From contig NZ_JPRD01000008.1 in assembly GCF_000817815.1 (NCBI RefSeq), positions 186,001-250,000 on the forward strand: a stretch of DNA of 64,000 nucleotides, given 5' to 3'. A model generated the notes under the pieces. That model was not told where the DNA came from. It searched no databases and saw only the letters and a program-made list of their open reading frames with translations. This DNA is from Vibrio owensii CAIM 1854 = LMG 25443 (lineage in GTDB: Bacteria > Pseudomonadota > Gammaproteobacteria > Enterobacterales > Vibrionaceae). Below, in pieces: positions 34,967 to 44,582 of this stretch (positions within the stretch are counted from its first letter, which is position 1; each line of letters begins with the position of its first letter). Position numbers and translations under genes: made by a program.

Positions 34967-35404
34967 ATGTTAAAAGAAATACTCATGCAAGCAGACGCAA
35001 TCCAATTGCAAGTTGAGCCGAACGACTGGGAAGATGCAATCGCATTCGCTGCTTTGCCGTTAGTCAAAAATGGCTTTATCGAAAAAAGCTACTTTGAGGC
35101 AATCGTTAATTCAACATTAGAGAACGGCGCTTATTATGTGTTTGAAGATGAACGTTTTGCCCTACCTCATGCCCGACCAGAAGACGGCGTAAACAAAGTT
35201 GGCTTTAGCCTTGTGACGTTTAAAAATCCAATCTCTATAAATGGCTCACCAGAGATCGATTTCATGATCATGTTGTGCGCCGTCGATAGCGATAGCCATA
35301 TCAAAGAAGGTTTACAACCCATCATGGAAATGCTAAGCGACGAACAAACGCTCAATACCATCACAACCACTAATAAAATTGACGAGGTACTAGCGTTATT
35401 ATGA
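34967..35404 (+). CDS. PTS EIIA component (fructose/mannitol-like)
   Basis: A 145-aa EIIA with the phosphohistidine motif FALPHARPEDGV near residue 65, the pattern of the UlaC/MtlA-type EIIA fold. It passes phosphate from HPr to the EIIB at 32054. Preceded by AGGAG at 7 nt. Its stop overlaps the start of the kinase gene (ATGA). Confidence 0.9.
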   Translation: MLKEILMQADAIQLQVEPNDWEDAIAFAALPLVKNGFIEKSYFEAIVNSTLENGAYYVFEDERFALPHARPEDGVNKVGFSLVTFKNPISINGSPEIDFMIMLCAVDSDSHIKEGLQPIMEMLSDEQTLNTITTTNKIDEVLALL

Positions 35405-35943
35405 AAACCGTCATTCTAGTTAATGGTATCCCTGCATCGGGTAAAAGTACACTGGCTCTTTTAATTGCCAATACGTTTAACTTTCCCTACCTATCCATTG
35501 ACACGATTAAAGAACCGTTCATGGATATGCACGAAACCATCACCAGAGAATACAACCGTGAACTAGGTAAGGCTGCATATAAAGTCATTTGGGATACGGT
35601 GACTCAAGCACCTGAGAATTGTATTTATGTGATTGATGCATGGTTCGGTTTTCAACCTAAAGAGTTACTTCAATATTATTTAGAAATGGCTAATGTTGAT
35701 AACATCATTGAAATTTGGAATCAAATATCACCTGAACTTGTAGTGAAACGCTATCAAGAAAGGCTAACTCAACGTAAGAAGGGGCACCCTAGCGCGGATT
35801 ATCTTCCAGAACTCGCAGAGTTAGCAACCAAAGCCAAACCTATGTATGGTGCTCAATCTTATGTTGTTTCTCAAGATGAATTACTTGATGGAGAACAACT
35901 GTTGAAGCGGATCGAAGACCTCATTTCTCACGCAAGTTTCTAA
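35401..35943 (+). CDS. P-loop kinase / AAA-type nucleotide-binding protein
   Basis: A 180-aa protein with Walker A GIPASGKSTLALL at residues 9-21 and a kinase-like core (YVIDAWFGFQPKELL near 80, then RYQERLTQRKKGHPS near 118 resembling a lid). It belongs to the broad zeta-toxin/gluconokinase/CPT-like P-loop kinase group. It is translationally coupled to EIIA and ends the operon, so it probably phosphorylates a sugar or sugar acid of the pathway. It could equally modify a small molecule for regulation. The exact role is unknown. Confidence 0.75.
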   Translation: MKTVILVNGIPASGKSTLALLIANTFNFPYLSIDTIKEPFMDMHETITREYNRELGKAAYKVIWDTVTQAPENCIYVIDAWFGFQPKELLQYYLEMANVDNIIEIWNQISPELVVKRYQERLTQRKKGHPSADYLPELAELATKAKPMYGAQSYVVSQDELLDGEQLLKRIEDLISHASF

Positions 35944-35969
35944 CTTGCACTATGCTCCCTCAGCATTTT

Positions 35970-35996
35970 GCCCCTTTATTATTTGGGGCTTTTTTA
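35970..35996 (+). terminator. Terminator of the PTS operon
   Basis: Stem GCCCC / GGGGC with an A/T loop and a run of six T, about 27 nt past the last stop codon. Confidence 0.85.
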
Positions 35997-36184
35997 TCTC
36001 TTTGGATACCATATAGGTATAGATGTTCGGTTATTATTTCAACGCCCAAGCATAGTTAATGTAAATGAATAATTGTTGGCGAAATTTTAGTTTTCATTAA
36101 AGATGATGAACTCTTTAACAAGGTTATCGTTTTTTATCTTTTATATTTAATATTCTTTTTCTTTTATCGAAGGTGAGTAGAAAA

Positions 36185-37420
36185 ATGAATATTAGTGAAC
36201 GTTTTATCAATTATACAAAAATAAATACAACAACAAATCCGGAGAAAGGTTCCTTAGGGATCATGCCATCATCTGATGGACAATGGATCCTCGCCAATAA
36301 GTTAAAAGATGAATTAGAATCGCTTAACGGAGTTTCAAATATTGAACTTAAAGAAAATGGAATTCTAACAGCAGAGATTCCTTCCAATACATCAAAAAAA
36401 GTTCCTACAATCGCATTCTTTGCTCATTTAGATACAAGCTCTGAACATACTAATGATACTAATGCGAGTTTAATTGACTACTTAGGTGGAGATATTCAAC
36501 TAAAAAATGGTTTAAGTATCAGAGTATTGGAAAACCCTGAATTAAAAAATTATATAGGTGACAAAATATTTGTTACGGATGGAACTAGCCTGTTAGGTGC
36601 AGACGACAAAGCTGCAATCGCAGCAATCATGGAAATGCTAGAGTATTTCTCAAAAAACACAGAAGAAAAACATGGGACAATAAGAGTTGCATTTCTTCCG
36701 GACGAAGAACAAGGATTGTTAGGCGCGAAAGCGTTTAAATCTCCAAATTTCGCGGATTTTGGTTATACGCTTGATTGTTGTGGAATTGGGGAGTTTGTAT
36801 GTGAAAACTGGAATGCAGGTAATGCTGTCGTTGAGTTTGTCGGTCAGTCTGCGCACCCTATGAATAGTAAAGGGAACTTGAAAAACTCAATTCTAATTGC
36901 TCAAAAATTTATGCAGTTATTTCCTAGTACGGAAACCCCGGAAGTGACGGAAGGGAAAGAAGGATATTACTGGATGAAAAAAATGTCTGGTAATAGCGCA
37001 AAGACATTATTGAATATTGATATCAGAGACTTTTCAGTACAGGGATACGAAAAACGAAAACAATTCATTAGAGATGCTGTACATTCATTTAAGTTATTGT
37101 ATGGGCAAGAAACAATTAAATTGTCTATATCTGATAGATATAAGAATGTGGCAAGCTTTCTGAACGAGAGCGACGGTTCATCGACTCCAGTGAGTTTAGC
37201 TTTAGAGGCATATCGGGAAAATAACATAAAACCAAAATTGATACCGATGCGTGGCGGATACGATGGTGCTGTCCTTTCTGAATTTGGAATTCCATGTCCG
37301 AACATTTTTACGGGTGCTCATAACTTTCACTCCATATATGAGTATTTGCCATTAAAAAGCCTAATCTCAGCTTCAAGCGTTATTAAATCTATTGTTAAGA
37401 ACAACGCGAGGGCTAAGTAA
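36185..37420 (+). CDS. pepT: Peptidase T-like M20 metallopeptidase
   Basis: A 411-aa M20B peptidase close to PepT (~408 aa). Zinc-site motifs: FFAHLDTSSE near residue 75, GADDKAAIAAIME near 138, FLPDEEQGLLGA near 172 (catalytic Glu), and GAHNFHSIYEYLP near 377. PepT removes the N-terminal residue from tripeptides in the cytoplasm. The ATG at 36185 with GAAGGTGAG upstream is preferred to the GTG at 36173. Its stop overlaps the first codon of dcuC (TAATG), so the two work together, perhaps supplying an amino or dicarboxylic acid released from peptides. Confidence 0.9.
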   Translation: MNISERFINYTKINTTTNPEKGSLGIMPSSDGQWILANKLKDELESLNGVSNIELKENGILTAEIPSNTSKKVPTIAFFAHLDTSSEHTNDTNASLIDYLGGDIQLKNGLSIRVLENPELKNYIGDKIFVTDGTSLLGADDKAAIAAIMEMLEYFSKNTEEKHGTIRVAFLPDEEQGLLGAKAFKSPNFADFGYTLDCCGIGEFVCENWNAGNAVVEFVGQSAHPMNSKGNLKNSILIAQKFMQLFPSTETPEVTEGKEGYYWMKKMSGNSAKTLLNIDIRDFSVQGYEKRKQFIRDAVHSFKLLYGQETIKLSISDRYKNVASFLNESDGSSTPVSLALEAYRENNIKPKLIPMRGGYDGAVLSEFGIPCPNIFTGAHNFHSIYEYLPLKSLISASSVIKSIVKNNARAK

Positions 37421-38784
37421 TGCCCATCATTTGTGTTTTGATTACTGTTTTTATTACAGCAAAATTAATTTTGAAAGGATATAAAACAGAATTCATTTTA
37501 CTAGCTTCTGGTTTGTTTTTGATGGCATTAACTTCGCTCTTCGGTTGGGGAGAAGTGTTACCTAACAATGTCAAAAGCACTAATGTCGTTATCTTCGACT
37601 TATTTAGATATATACAATGGCTGATGGGGTTAAGGGCAGGACAGCTAGGGCTTATGATCATGGCGCTGGTTGGATTTGCTGAATATATGAGCTTCATCGG
37701 CGCAGATAAAGTTATAGTCCAACAAGCAATTAGACCGTTGTCCAAAGTTAACAATAAGCACCTACTGGTGTTTCTTGCGTACATAATGGGAGCATCTCTT
37801 CAACTAGCGATCCCAAGCGCTACTGCTCTTGCTGTGCTTTTAATGGTGACTCTTTTCCCAATAATGATCGGTCTAGGAATATCTAGAGGAACTTCAGCTG
37901 CGGTAATTGCTTCTACATTAGCAACTACGTTTACACCAATAGGTGTCGATGCTATTCGAGCAAGTGCCGCTTTGAACATAGATCTGATGAATTATGTCAT
38001 TAACTATCAAGCTCCAACATCGATCGTCGCAACGCTGACAATAGGAGTTTCGCATATGTTCTGGCAAAAGCATATGGACGCAAAAGGCGGTACTTCTACC
38101 GATAACTCACAATTGATGCAAAACAAGCAAGAAATTGGAGAGGACGCCCCAGGCGTGTACGTTATTTTACCATTACTCCCAATTATTTTTTCTGTGGTAT
38201 TTAGTGGCTTGGCAATTAGTTTTGTAAAGCTAGATGTCACGACAATAGTACTTATATCTATGGCCATAGCTATGACTTTTGAAAAGTTTAGAGGACGTTC
38301 GTTGAAGGAGATCAGTGACGGTTTTAATGTCTTTATGAAAGGCATGGGGAATGCGTTTACTACTGTCGTGTTCTTGTTGGTTTCAGCAGGAGTATTTGCT
38401 TATGGGATTCAATCAACAGGCTCTATTGATTTGATGGTTGAAGGCGCTAAAGCTGCGGGCATGCCTTATGTATTGTTGACGTTATTGTTCTGTGTAGTTG
38501 TAGGAGTTGCATCTGTAGTTATGGGATCGGGTAATGCGGCATTTCTATCTTTTGTTGAGATAATCCCTTCAGTTGCGTCTTCTTTTGGCGTGAATCCGGC
38601 TTCTATGATGCTGCCAGTCCAACAGGTGAGCGCTATGGGACGAGCGGCCTCGCCAGTAGCTGCCTGTGTTATAGTATCGGCAAGCGGAGCGAAGTTGTCT
38701 GTTTTCGAAATTGTTAAACGTACAGCCCCTCCTGTTAGTATCGGCTTCATTGTTCACTTCATTGCCGTTCTTGCATTTGTATAA
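37420..38784 (+). CDS. DcuC-family C4-dicarboxylate transporter
   Basis: A 454-aa transporter with ~12 helices and the DcuC family blocks LKGYKTEFILLASGLFLM, LGLMIMALVGFAEYMSFIGA and SALQLAIPSATALA-like GASLQLAIPSATALAVLL. DcuC carries succinate, fumarate and related acids in anaerobic bacteria. Coupled to pepT, it may instead import a dicarboxylic amino acid or small peptide derivative; the family includes members of unknown specificity. No terminator was found just after it. Confidence 0.85.
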   Translation: MPIICVLITVFITAKLILKGYKTEFILLASGLFLMALTSLFGWGEVLPNNVKSTNVVIFDLFRYIQWLMGLRAGQLGLMIMALVGFAEYMSFIGADKVIVQQAIRPLSKVNNKHLLVFLAYIMGASLQLAIPSATALAVLLMVTLFPIMIGLGISRGTSAAVIASTLATTFTPIGVDAIRASAALNIDLMNYVINYQAPTSIVATLTIGVSHMFWQKHMDAKGGTSTDNSQLMQNKQEIGEDAPGVYVILPLLPIIFSVVFSGLAISFVKLDVTTIVLISMAIAMTFEKFRGRSLKEISDGFNVFMKGMGNAFTTVVFLLVSAGVFAYGIQSTGSIDLMVEGAKAAGMPYVLLTLLFCVVVGVASVVMGSGNAAFLSFVEIIPSVASSFGVNPASMMLPVQQVSAMGRAASPVAACVIVSASGAKLSVFEIVKRTAPPVSIGFIVHFIAVLAFV

Positions 38785-39002
38785 TGTGAGAGTAAAAGTA
38801 AACTGATAATTTTCACTTCTTAACTTCAAGAATGCCGGGATGAGATATTCCCGGTTGTTTGCGTAACTGCCGTTTCCCTCTTTGTAAGAAAATTCTTATT
38901 TTTCCCGTTGCTGAACTTTATAAATAAAAATAAGTGGTATTTCACAAAAATAAATTATTTCATTGGCAAGATGTATTTCCGTTCAAAAATAAGGAGATAT
39001 CC

Positions 39003-39878
39003 ATGAAGTATATTACTTTTCTGTTGCTTTTTTTTCTTTGCAGACCTGCATTGTCTGCTGATACGATTCTTGCTCCAGAACTAGGTGGAGTTAAAAATAT
39101 AACTTTTCATGATCCACAACCGGCCATTAAAGTTGCTACATATAACATTGCTGCTGCACGTGTTGGGAGTGTTGAAGAGCTAACAAAGGCTATTGCTAAA
39201 ATAGATGCAGATGTTATTGCTCTACAAGAGGTAGATAAGTTTACTGAACGAAGTGGGAAAGTTGATCAACTTGCAAGGATTGCAGGGAAATTAAAAATGA
39301 AGTACTCGTTTGGAAAGGCAATCGACTTTCAAGGCGGAGAATATGGGGTAGGAATATTAACAAAGTTTCCTATTCTTAAGAAACAAGTCTTTGAACTGCC
39401 GTCAGGAAATGGAGAACAAAGAGTCTTATTGGCTGTAGAAGTTAAGCCAGAAGGTTTCACTTCTCCTATTGTTATCTTTTCGACCCATTTGGATTGGAAA
39501 GAGGACCCGCAGACTAGGATAGAACAAATTCGAGAAATTCAAAACATAACTATCGGGAATACTGAATCCGTTATCGAGGACATGCCATCGAAAATCAAAA
39601 TTCTAGCGGGTGATTTTAATGATACTTCGAATAGCAGAGTTTTAAATGAACTTCAACGTTATTGGGATATGGTAACGTTAGAGAATCAAGACATGCGCAC
39701 TTGGCCAGCAATAAACCCTGCACTTGATATCGACCACATTTTTACATTTAAAGGTCAAAAGTGGTCTGTGAACCAAATTAACATCCCCAACCAGAGTCAG
39801 CAGGTGAACAGCATTAACTGGCCAAAAACGAGCGATCATATTCCGGTTTTAGTGTCTATACGTTTAAATGAACAGTGA
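39003..39878 (+). CDS. Exported endonuclease/exonuclease/phosphatase (EEP) family hydrolase
   Basis: A 291-aa protein with a signal peptide (residues 1-20, LLLFFLCRPALSAD), followed by an EEP fold: KVATYNIAAAR near 45, DVIALQEVDKFT near 76, STHLDW near 163, AGDFNDTSN near 209, and the closing SDHIPVLVS near 278. All catalytic Asn, Glu, Asp and His are present. Such periplasmic enzymes act as phosphodiesterases or sphingomyelinase-like or DNase enzymes; the substrate is unknown. AAGGAG lies 7 nt before the chosen ATG; the longer ORF upstream has no ribosome site. A hairpin follows. Confidence 0.85.
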   Translation: MKYITFLLLFFLCRPALSADTILAPELGGVKNITFHDPQPAIKVATYNIAAARVGSVEELTKAIAKIDADVIALQEVDKFTERSGKVDQLARIAGKLKMKYSFGKAIDFQGGEYGVGILTKFPILKKQVFELPSGNGEQRVLLAVEVKPEGFTSPIVIFSTHLDWKEDPQTRIEQIREIQNITIGNTESVIEDMPSKIKILAGDFNDTSNSRVLNELQRYWDMVTLENQDMRTWPAINPALDIDHIFTFKGQKWSVNQINIPNQSQQVNSINWPKTSDHIPVLVSIRLNEQ

Positions 39879-39901
39879 TTGTTCGGTGTTATCCTTACCT
39901 T

Positions 39902-39931
39902 AGGCATTCGCACATTTGTGGGCGAATGCCT
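39902..39931. terminator. Hairpin between convergent EEP and esterase genes
   Basis: Perfect 10-bp stem AGGCATTCGC / GCGAATGCCT with a 10-nt loop, followed by TTTAATTT on the plus strand. Probable terminator for the EEP gene and partly for the facing esterase gene. Confidence 0.7.
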
Positions 39932-39942
39932 TTAATTTCACT

Positions 39943-40710
39943 TTATCGATGATGGCTGATTAACCACTTGTAAAGCTGCTCATCCTTAAACGCTGTCAGC
40001 CATGAATCAGCATGTTCTCCCGTTGGTATTTCGGTATAGCGAATTTCTTTAGTTGTTCCTCCCGCTCGGATTAGTGCGTCGATCATTTCGCGACTATAAT
40101 CGACACTTGTTGTAGTATCTTCATCTCCATGAAATGCCCATATGGGTAACCCTATTAAACGATTTGCATCTGCTGGGCTACTAGAACCTGCAATTGGCAC
40201 TATAGCTGCAAACAACTCAGGACGTTGTAGGGCCGCGTTCCAAACTCCTTGGCCTCCACGACTCAAACCTGTAATGTAAATTCGAGATGAATCTACATTT
40301 TTGTCTTTTTCAATTAGAGCATCAATTAAGCTTAGAAGAGCTGTCATTGATACTGTTGATTGTGTTGTAGAGTAGTCGTAAGGCTCAATACTTGTACTTG
40401 CCCAACGTATTTCGGCTGGAGTTTGTGGTGCGAGCACAATTGCTTTTTGAATTGCTTGTATTTTCGGGCTTGCGAAGTAGTCTGGTCCTATATTTTTTCC
40501 TTTATACAATTGCGCTTTGTTATCAATACCTGCTTCTCCCGTTCCATGTAAATGAATAATTAAAGGAAGTTTTTCTTTACTCTTGGGATGATATATTTGA
40601 TAGGGTAAATTGAAGCTTTCATGAACATAATGCTGTTCTTCCCAAGAGGTTGCGTATGCTGACGCACTGAACATTGAAAATAATCCAAAAGAAATGATTA
40701 ATGACTTCAT
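39943..40710 (-). CDS. Exported alpha/beta-hydrolase (esterase/phospholipase-like)
   Basis: A 255-aa protein with a signal peptide (residues 1-20, ending SAYAT). Alpha/beta-hydrolase features: oxyanion HLHGTGEAG near 55, nucleophile elbow GLSRGGQG near 148, Asp in FHGDEDTTTS near 197 and His in GEHADSW near 235, so the Ser-Asp-His triad is complete. It is close to the dienelactone-hydrolase or feruloyl-esterase-like polyhydroxybutyrate depolymerase group. It would act in the periplasm or outside on an ester; substrate unknown. Confidence 0.85.
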   Translation of the reverse strand: MKSLIISFGLFSMFSASAYATSWEEQHYVHESFNLPYQIYHPKSKEKLPLIIHLHGTGEAGIDNKAQLYKGKNIGPDYFASPKIQAIQKAIVLAPQTPAEIRWASTSIEPYDYSTTQSTVSMTALLSLIDALIEKDKNVDSSRIYITGLSRGGQGVWNAALQRPELFAAIVPIAGSSSPADANRLIGLPIWAFHGDEDTTTSVDYSREMIDALIRAGGTTKEIRYTEIPTGEHADSWLTAFKDEQLYKWLISHHR

Positions 40711-41848
40711 ACTCGAGAGTTCCTTGTTTATTGATATAAAAGTCGATTATCGCATTTTGAATTATATATATTGTGACCGAAGTAAGGTAATTGCAATGAC
40801 TGACAATAATATGACTATAACTAAAGAGATAAGAATGATTACTATGTATTTTATCTTTATGAGTCCCAATTTTTCTATTTAAATATGCAAATAAAGCCAT
40901 TTGTTAAGTTGAGTTGTTTTTTATATTTTTGGGGCCTAATTTAATTATAAATAATGCTTGAAGTAGCTAAAGAAGTTTAAGAATTAATGTTGTGATCTAG
41001 TCCTTGAGTAAAGTAAATCGCATTTCGTTCTTCATGCCAATACAACAATTCATTTCAACGGCTCAGAGGTGAGAGTGTGATGCATTGTCATTTTGTGATG
41101 GTAGAAGTGAGTTGATCTTGGTGATACATCAATAATTTATTAGTTCTAACATCAAAAGTATCTCATCTGACAGCTTATATTGATTATGTTTGTCATTCCT
41201 TAGGATGAACGAGTACAATTTCGAGAATGCAGTCAAGAGTTTCAGCACACGTAGTCAGCATGTATCTATGATGTCACCGATTGAGTTACTAGCGTGGTAG
41301 TACAACAGTATCAATCACTTTGAGGTTCATTCTAAAGAACCTTCCCTGGCTCTTAATCAACGCTGCTGATGACTTTGTTAAATTGATCTCGAAAAATTAG
41401 AGGTGGGATATCACAGCCGCAACCGACAGTAGGGGGGGATGATACTGCGGTCTTGGTTGCGAGGCCGAGATTTTGGGCACGGCGACTCACTTCTAATATA
41501 CAGAAAATTAAGTTAATCAAGTGTTTACTGACTTAGCTTTCGATGAAATCGTGCTGCACTTTTGTGATTTCGCGAAGTACGAAGAGCTATTTTTCGGAAT
41601 CCCACTTCATCTTAGGGTCTGGCTCTGTGTTAGAATAATCAACACCGTTTAAGGTGCTAAACTGTTTGCTCTATAGGCGTATAAATTAACGCTTTGAGTT
41701 GCGGGTTTTGTGAGTAACGACACGCGGCCGTTTGCGAAACTTTCGGTGTTTAACCATAAAAAACCGCTCTATTAGACCCTAGAGCGAATTTAACAAGGCA
41801 GGTATACCTATTAGAACAAGGTTAAGGACCTCCATGAGTATTGGAAAA
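40711..41848. other. Long intergenic stretch with no supportable gene
   Basis: About 1.1 kb. Short broken frames (for example ENAVKSFSTRSQHVSMMSPI near 41225) may be transposase remnants but match nothing with confidence. Two GC-richer patches occur near 41410-41480 and 41690-41760. A hairpin (CGCTCTATTAGACC/CTAGAGCG) lies near 41767-41790. This is probably decayed mobile DNA at the border of the next catabolic island. Confidence 0.35.
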
Positions 41849-42880
41849 TTAGTATATTAATTTTGTTGAGCCTCTAGGGATGATGCTATAACCAGTGTCT
41901 ATGTTTTTTTCTAATGGTGATGTGCTATCAAAACTTGCGAATGTTAATTCTGCCAACTTTTGTGCCATTTGTTCACTGTGTAGGTTTACGCTAGATAAAG
42001 TAATTGGTGCTAAGCATGCACTGATCGAAAAGTCACCAAAACCAATTACGCTCATTTGTTCAGGGATTTTTATACCTCGTTCATGCGCTTCGATCATAGA
42101 ACCGATCCCTATAGCGTCGTTAGTTGCCACTATACCGTCAATACCTCTATGCTTAGCAAGAGCTTGAGATAAATGTCTGCGAGCGTCTTCATATGAGTTA
42201 CGGCTATATGGAATATCAATGAGTATCGGGGTACACCCACCTTCGAAATTGCTTATAGCTTTACAATAACCGTTATAGCGCTTTTGAGCTCGGATATCAT
42301 CCTCAAATCTAGTTGCAAAAAAAGCAATTTTTCTGCAGCCTGAATCTCTTAAATACTGCGTCGCATCAAAACCTGATTTTTCTTGGTCAAACCCTACTTG
42401 TAGAGAGAATGTGCCACCTAAATCCATCATTTGAATGACAGTAGAAGACGTATTGTTGAGCATTTTTTCCGAGCTTTCTGTATGCTCTTGTCCGGTGATA
42501 ATCAGCGTAGAGGGCGACCATTCAAGCATAGAGCGAATTTGTTCTTCTTCTTTGATTAAGTTGTGATCATGAGACGCAATTTTCAATTGAAAACCTTTAT
42601 TGCTAACGATTTCTTCAAGTCGTTGTAAAATGTCACTAAAAACTTCGTTAGAGATTGAAGGTACAATTATTGATATTGTCTTGCTTTTACTGCCAGTAAA
42701 TTGACTCGCAATCTTGTTGTAGACATACCCAAGCTCGTCTATTGATTTCTGAATTTTATCGCCTGTTTTCTTAGAGACTTTTTCTGGTTTTCTTATATAA
42801 AGAGAAACCGTAGACGGAGATACTTTCGCATGAAGTGCAACATCATCAATCTTAACCGTTTGAGTGGCTTTTTTTCGCAT
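41849..42880 (-). CDS. LacI-family transcriptional repressor of the oxidative sugar pathway
   Basis: A 343-aa LacI/GalR protein: HTH VKIDDVALHAKVSPSTVSLY at residues ~9-28 with hinge helix KIASQF near 57, then a periplasmic-binding-protein-like sensor domain (GIDGIVATNDAIGIGSMIEA near 248). The start at 42880 (MRKKATQTVK) places the HTH correctly. Its beginning overlaps the end of the symporter gene by 29 nt in the same leftward operon. It probably binds the 14-bp palindrome at 44740 in the divergent control region, and lets go when a pathway sugar or acid binds. Confidence 0.9.
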   Translation of the reverse strand: MRKKATQTVKIDDVALHAKVSPSTVSLYIRKPEKVSKKTGDKIQKSIDELGYVYNKIASQFTGSKSKTISIIVPSISNEVFSDILQRLEEIVSNKGFQLKIASHDHNLIKEEEQIRSMLEWSPSTLIITGQEHTESSEKMLNNTSSTVIQMMDLGGTFSLQVGFDQEKSGFDATQYLRDSGCRKIAFFATRFEDDIRAQKRYNGYCKAISNFEGGCTPILIDIPYSRNSYEDARRHLSQALAKHRGIDGIVATNDAIGIGSMIEAHERGIKIPEQMSVIGFGDFSISACLAPITLSSVNLHSEQMAQKLAELTFASFDSTSPLEKNIDTGYSIIPRGSTKLIY

Positions 42881-44582
42881 AAGAACGTAAACCTGAAAAC
42901 TTAACGAGTTTAACAATAATCACCATCGCACCAGTGACGATAGCAGCAACCAAATAAGGGTAGGAGGTTGGTAACCCATCAGGGTTAGCAATCCCAAGTG
43001 GCGATAGCGTAACATAAATTAGAATTAAAGCCGCAACCATAAAGACACTATAAGCTTCTGCGTAACGCCATTTCGACATAGGAATCTGAGGTTTGCTCAT
43101 TTTCTCGACATAAGCATGACTTGGTGAGAAATGACCGATAAGCAACATAATCGAAATTTCCAGTACGAACAATATCCCCATTAGGTGGATGTAGTGAACG
43201 GTAATCACATCCTTGAAGATAAAGTTGTAAGCACTGTAAACAACGATATGGAAGGGTAGGATAAACTTCGCTGCTTTCGCTGGCACCTTAGTCGTTAAAA
43301 AGCCAACTAACACAATCGCGATAACTGGAATATTATAGAAGCCGGTGAATCGACGCAGCAGATCAAAGATACCGCTTGGGAACTCCAACAATAAAGGAGA
43401 GATAATAATAGAGATTAGCGCGAAACCGAGTGACGTCATTTTACCGACTCTAACCAGTTTCTTCTCATCATTGCACTTCATTAATGGGCTGTAGAAATCG
43501 AGCGCAAACAAGGTCGCACTTGCGTTCACAATACTATTAAAGTGGCTGATCACCGTACCAAACAAGGCTGCAGCAAATAGACCCGTTAACCACCAAGGAA
43601 GGATCAACTTCACCAGCGTTGGGTATGCTAAGTCAGGCAGTTCTAGAGTGTCACCGTAAATCTTAAAAGCGATCAGCCCTGGCAGCACCATAACGATAGG
43701 CACAATCAGTTTGATAGAGCCTGCGAATAACACGCCTTTTTGGCCTTCAGAAAGAGACTTAGCACCAAGGGTACGTTGAATGATCATCTGGTTGGTACAC
43801 CAGTAGAATAAGTTCGCCGCAATCATGCCAGTAAAGATGGTTGAGAATGGGACGCTGCTATCTGCGTCACCAATGGCGTTGAGTTGTTCTGGGTTACTCT
43901 TTATTAGTTCTTCTATTCCAGTTAGCGCACTGCCATCCCCTAGCATCATTAAACCCAAAACAGGAATAAGCAGAGAGGCGAGTAGTAACAGAACTCCGTT
44001 AATCGTATCTGAAATTGCGACTGCTTTTAGCCCGCCAATTGCGGCATATAGCCCACCTACAGCACCCATGGCCAATGACAACCCGGCGATTACCCAGAAG
44101 TAATCGATATTGACCATCTCTTGTATGTGAAACATTTTCTCAATGGTGATTGAGCCGAGATAAAGACTCACCGGGTTGGCCATAATGACGTAGCCAATCA
44201 GACACATCATGCTGATCATACGGCGGGTGTGGGCGTCAAATCGTTCTTCCAAAAATTCAGGAATGGTGGTTAGCCCTCGCTTCAAGTACCTAGGAAGAAA
44301 GAACAGCGCCATGATGATAGTCGCGATGGCGGCTGTACTCTCCCAAGCCATACCACTGATATCAAATCGATATGCGTTGCCATTTAGCCCAATCAGTTGC
44401 TCGGCAGATAAATTAGACAGCAGCAATGAACCTACAATGAAATATGCAGATAACCCTCTACCAGCTAAGAAAAAACCGGATACGCCTTCTTCACTTACTC
44501 CCTTTGTTTTTTGGTAAGAATATAGCGCTACAATTGCTGTGAAGAGCAAAAAACTGAATGTAATAAAAAGTGAGTGACTCAT
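42852..44582 (-). CDS. Sodium:solute symporter (SSS family), putative sugar importer
   Basis: A ~576-aa membrane protein with ~14 helices of the SSS/SGLT family: GFFLAGRGLSAYFIVGSLLL near residue 35, LSNLSAEQLIGLNGNAYRF, GGLYAAIGGLKAVAISDTIN near 175 and an SGLT-like FYWCTNQMIIQRTLGAKS. Family members import glucose, galactose, sialic acid or polyols with Na+. It is divergent from the catabolic genes and under the same operator region, so it most likely brings in the sugar that the pathway oxidises. The start at 44582 (MSHSLF) is chosen to fit family length; the frame is open further up and no ribosome site is convincing. Confidence 0.88.
   Translation of the reverse strand: MSHSLFITFSFLLFTAIVALYSYQKTKGVSEEGVSGFFLAGRGLSAYFIVGSLLLSNLSAEQLIGLNGNAYRFDISGMAWESTAAIATIIMALFFLPRYLKRGLTTIPEFLEERFDAHTRRMISMMCLIGYVIMANPVSLYLGSITIEKMFHIQEMVNIDYFWVIAGLSLAMGAVGGLYAAIGGLKAVAISDTINGVLLLLASLLIPVLGLMMLGDGSALTGIEELIKSNPEQLNAIGDADSSVPFSTIFTGMIAANLFYWCTNQMIIQRTLGAKSLSEGQKGVLFAGSIKLIVPIVMVLPGLIAFKIYGDTLELPDLAYPTLVKLILPWWLTGLFAAALFGTVISHFNSIVNASATLFALDFYSPLMKCNDEKKLVRVGKMTSLGFALISIIISPLLLEFPSGIFDLLRRFTGFYNIPVIAIVLVGFLTTKVPAKAAKFILPFHIVVYSAYNFIFKDVITVHYIHLMGILFVLEISIMLLIGHFSPSHAYVEKMSKPQIPMSKWRYAEAYSVFMVAALILIYVTLSPLGIANPDGLPTSYPYLVAAIVTGAMVIIVKLVKFSGLRSYAKKSHSNG

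Noticed and set aside
40981..41800. Possible IS3-type transposase end and GC-rich islands in the long gap
   Set aside because: Only one short stretch looked coding, with no second conserved block.
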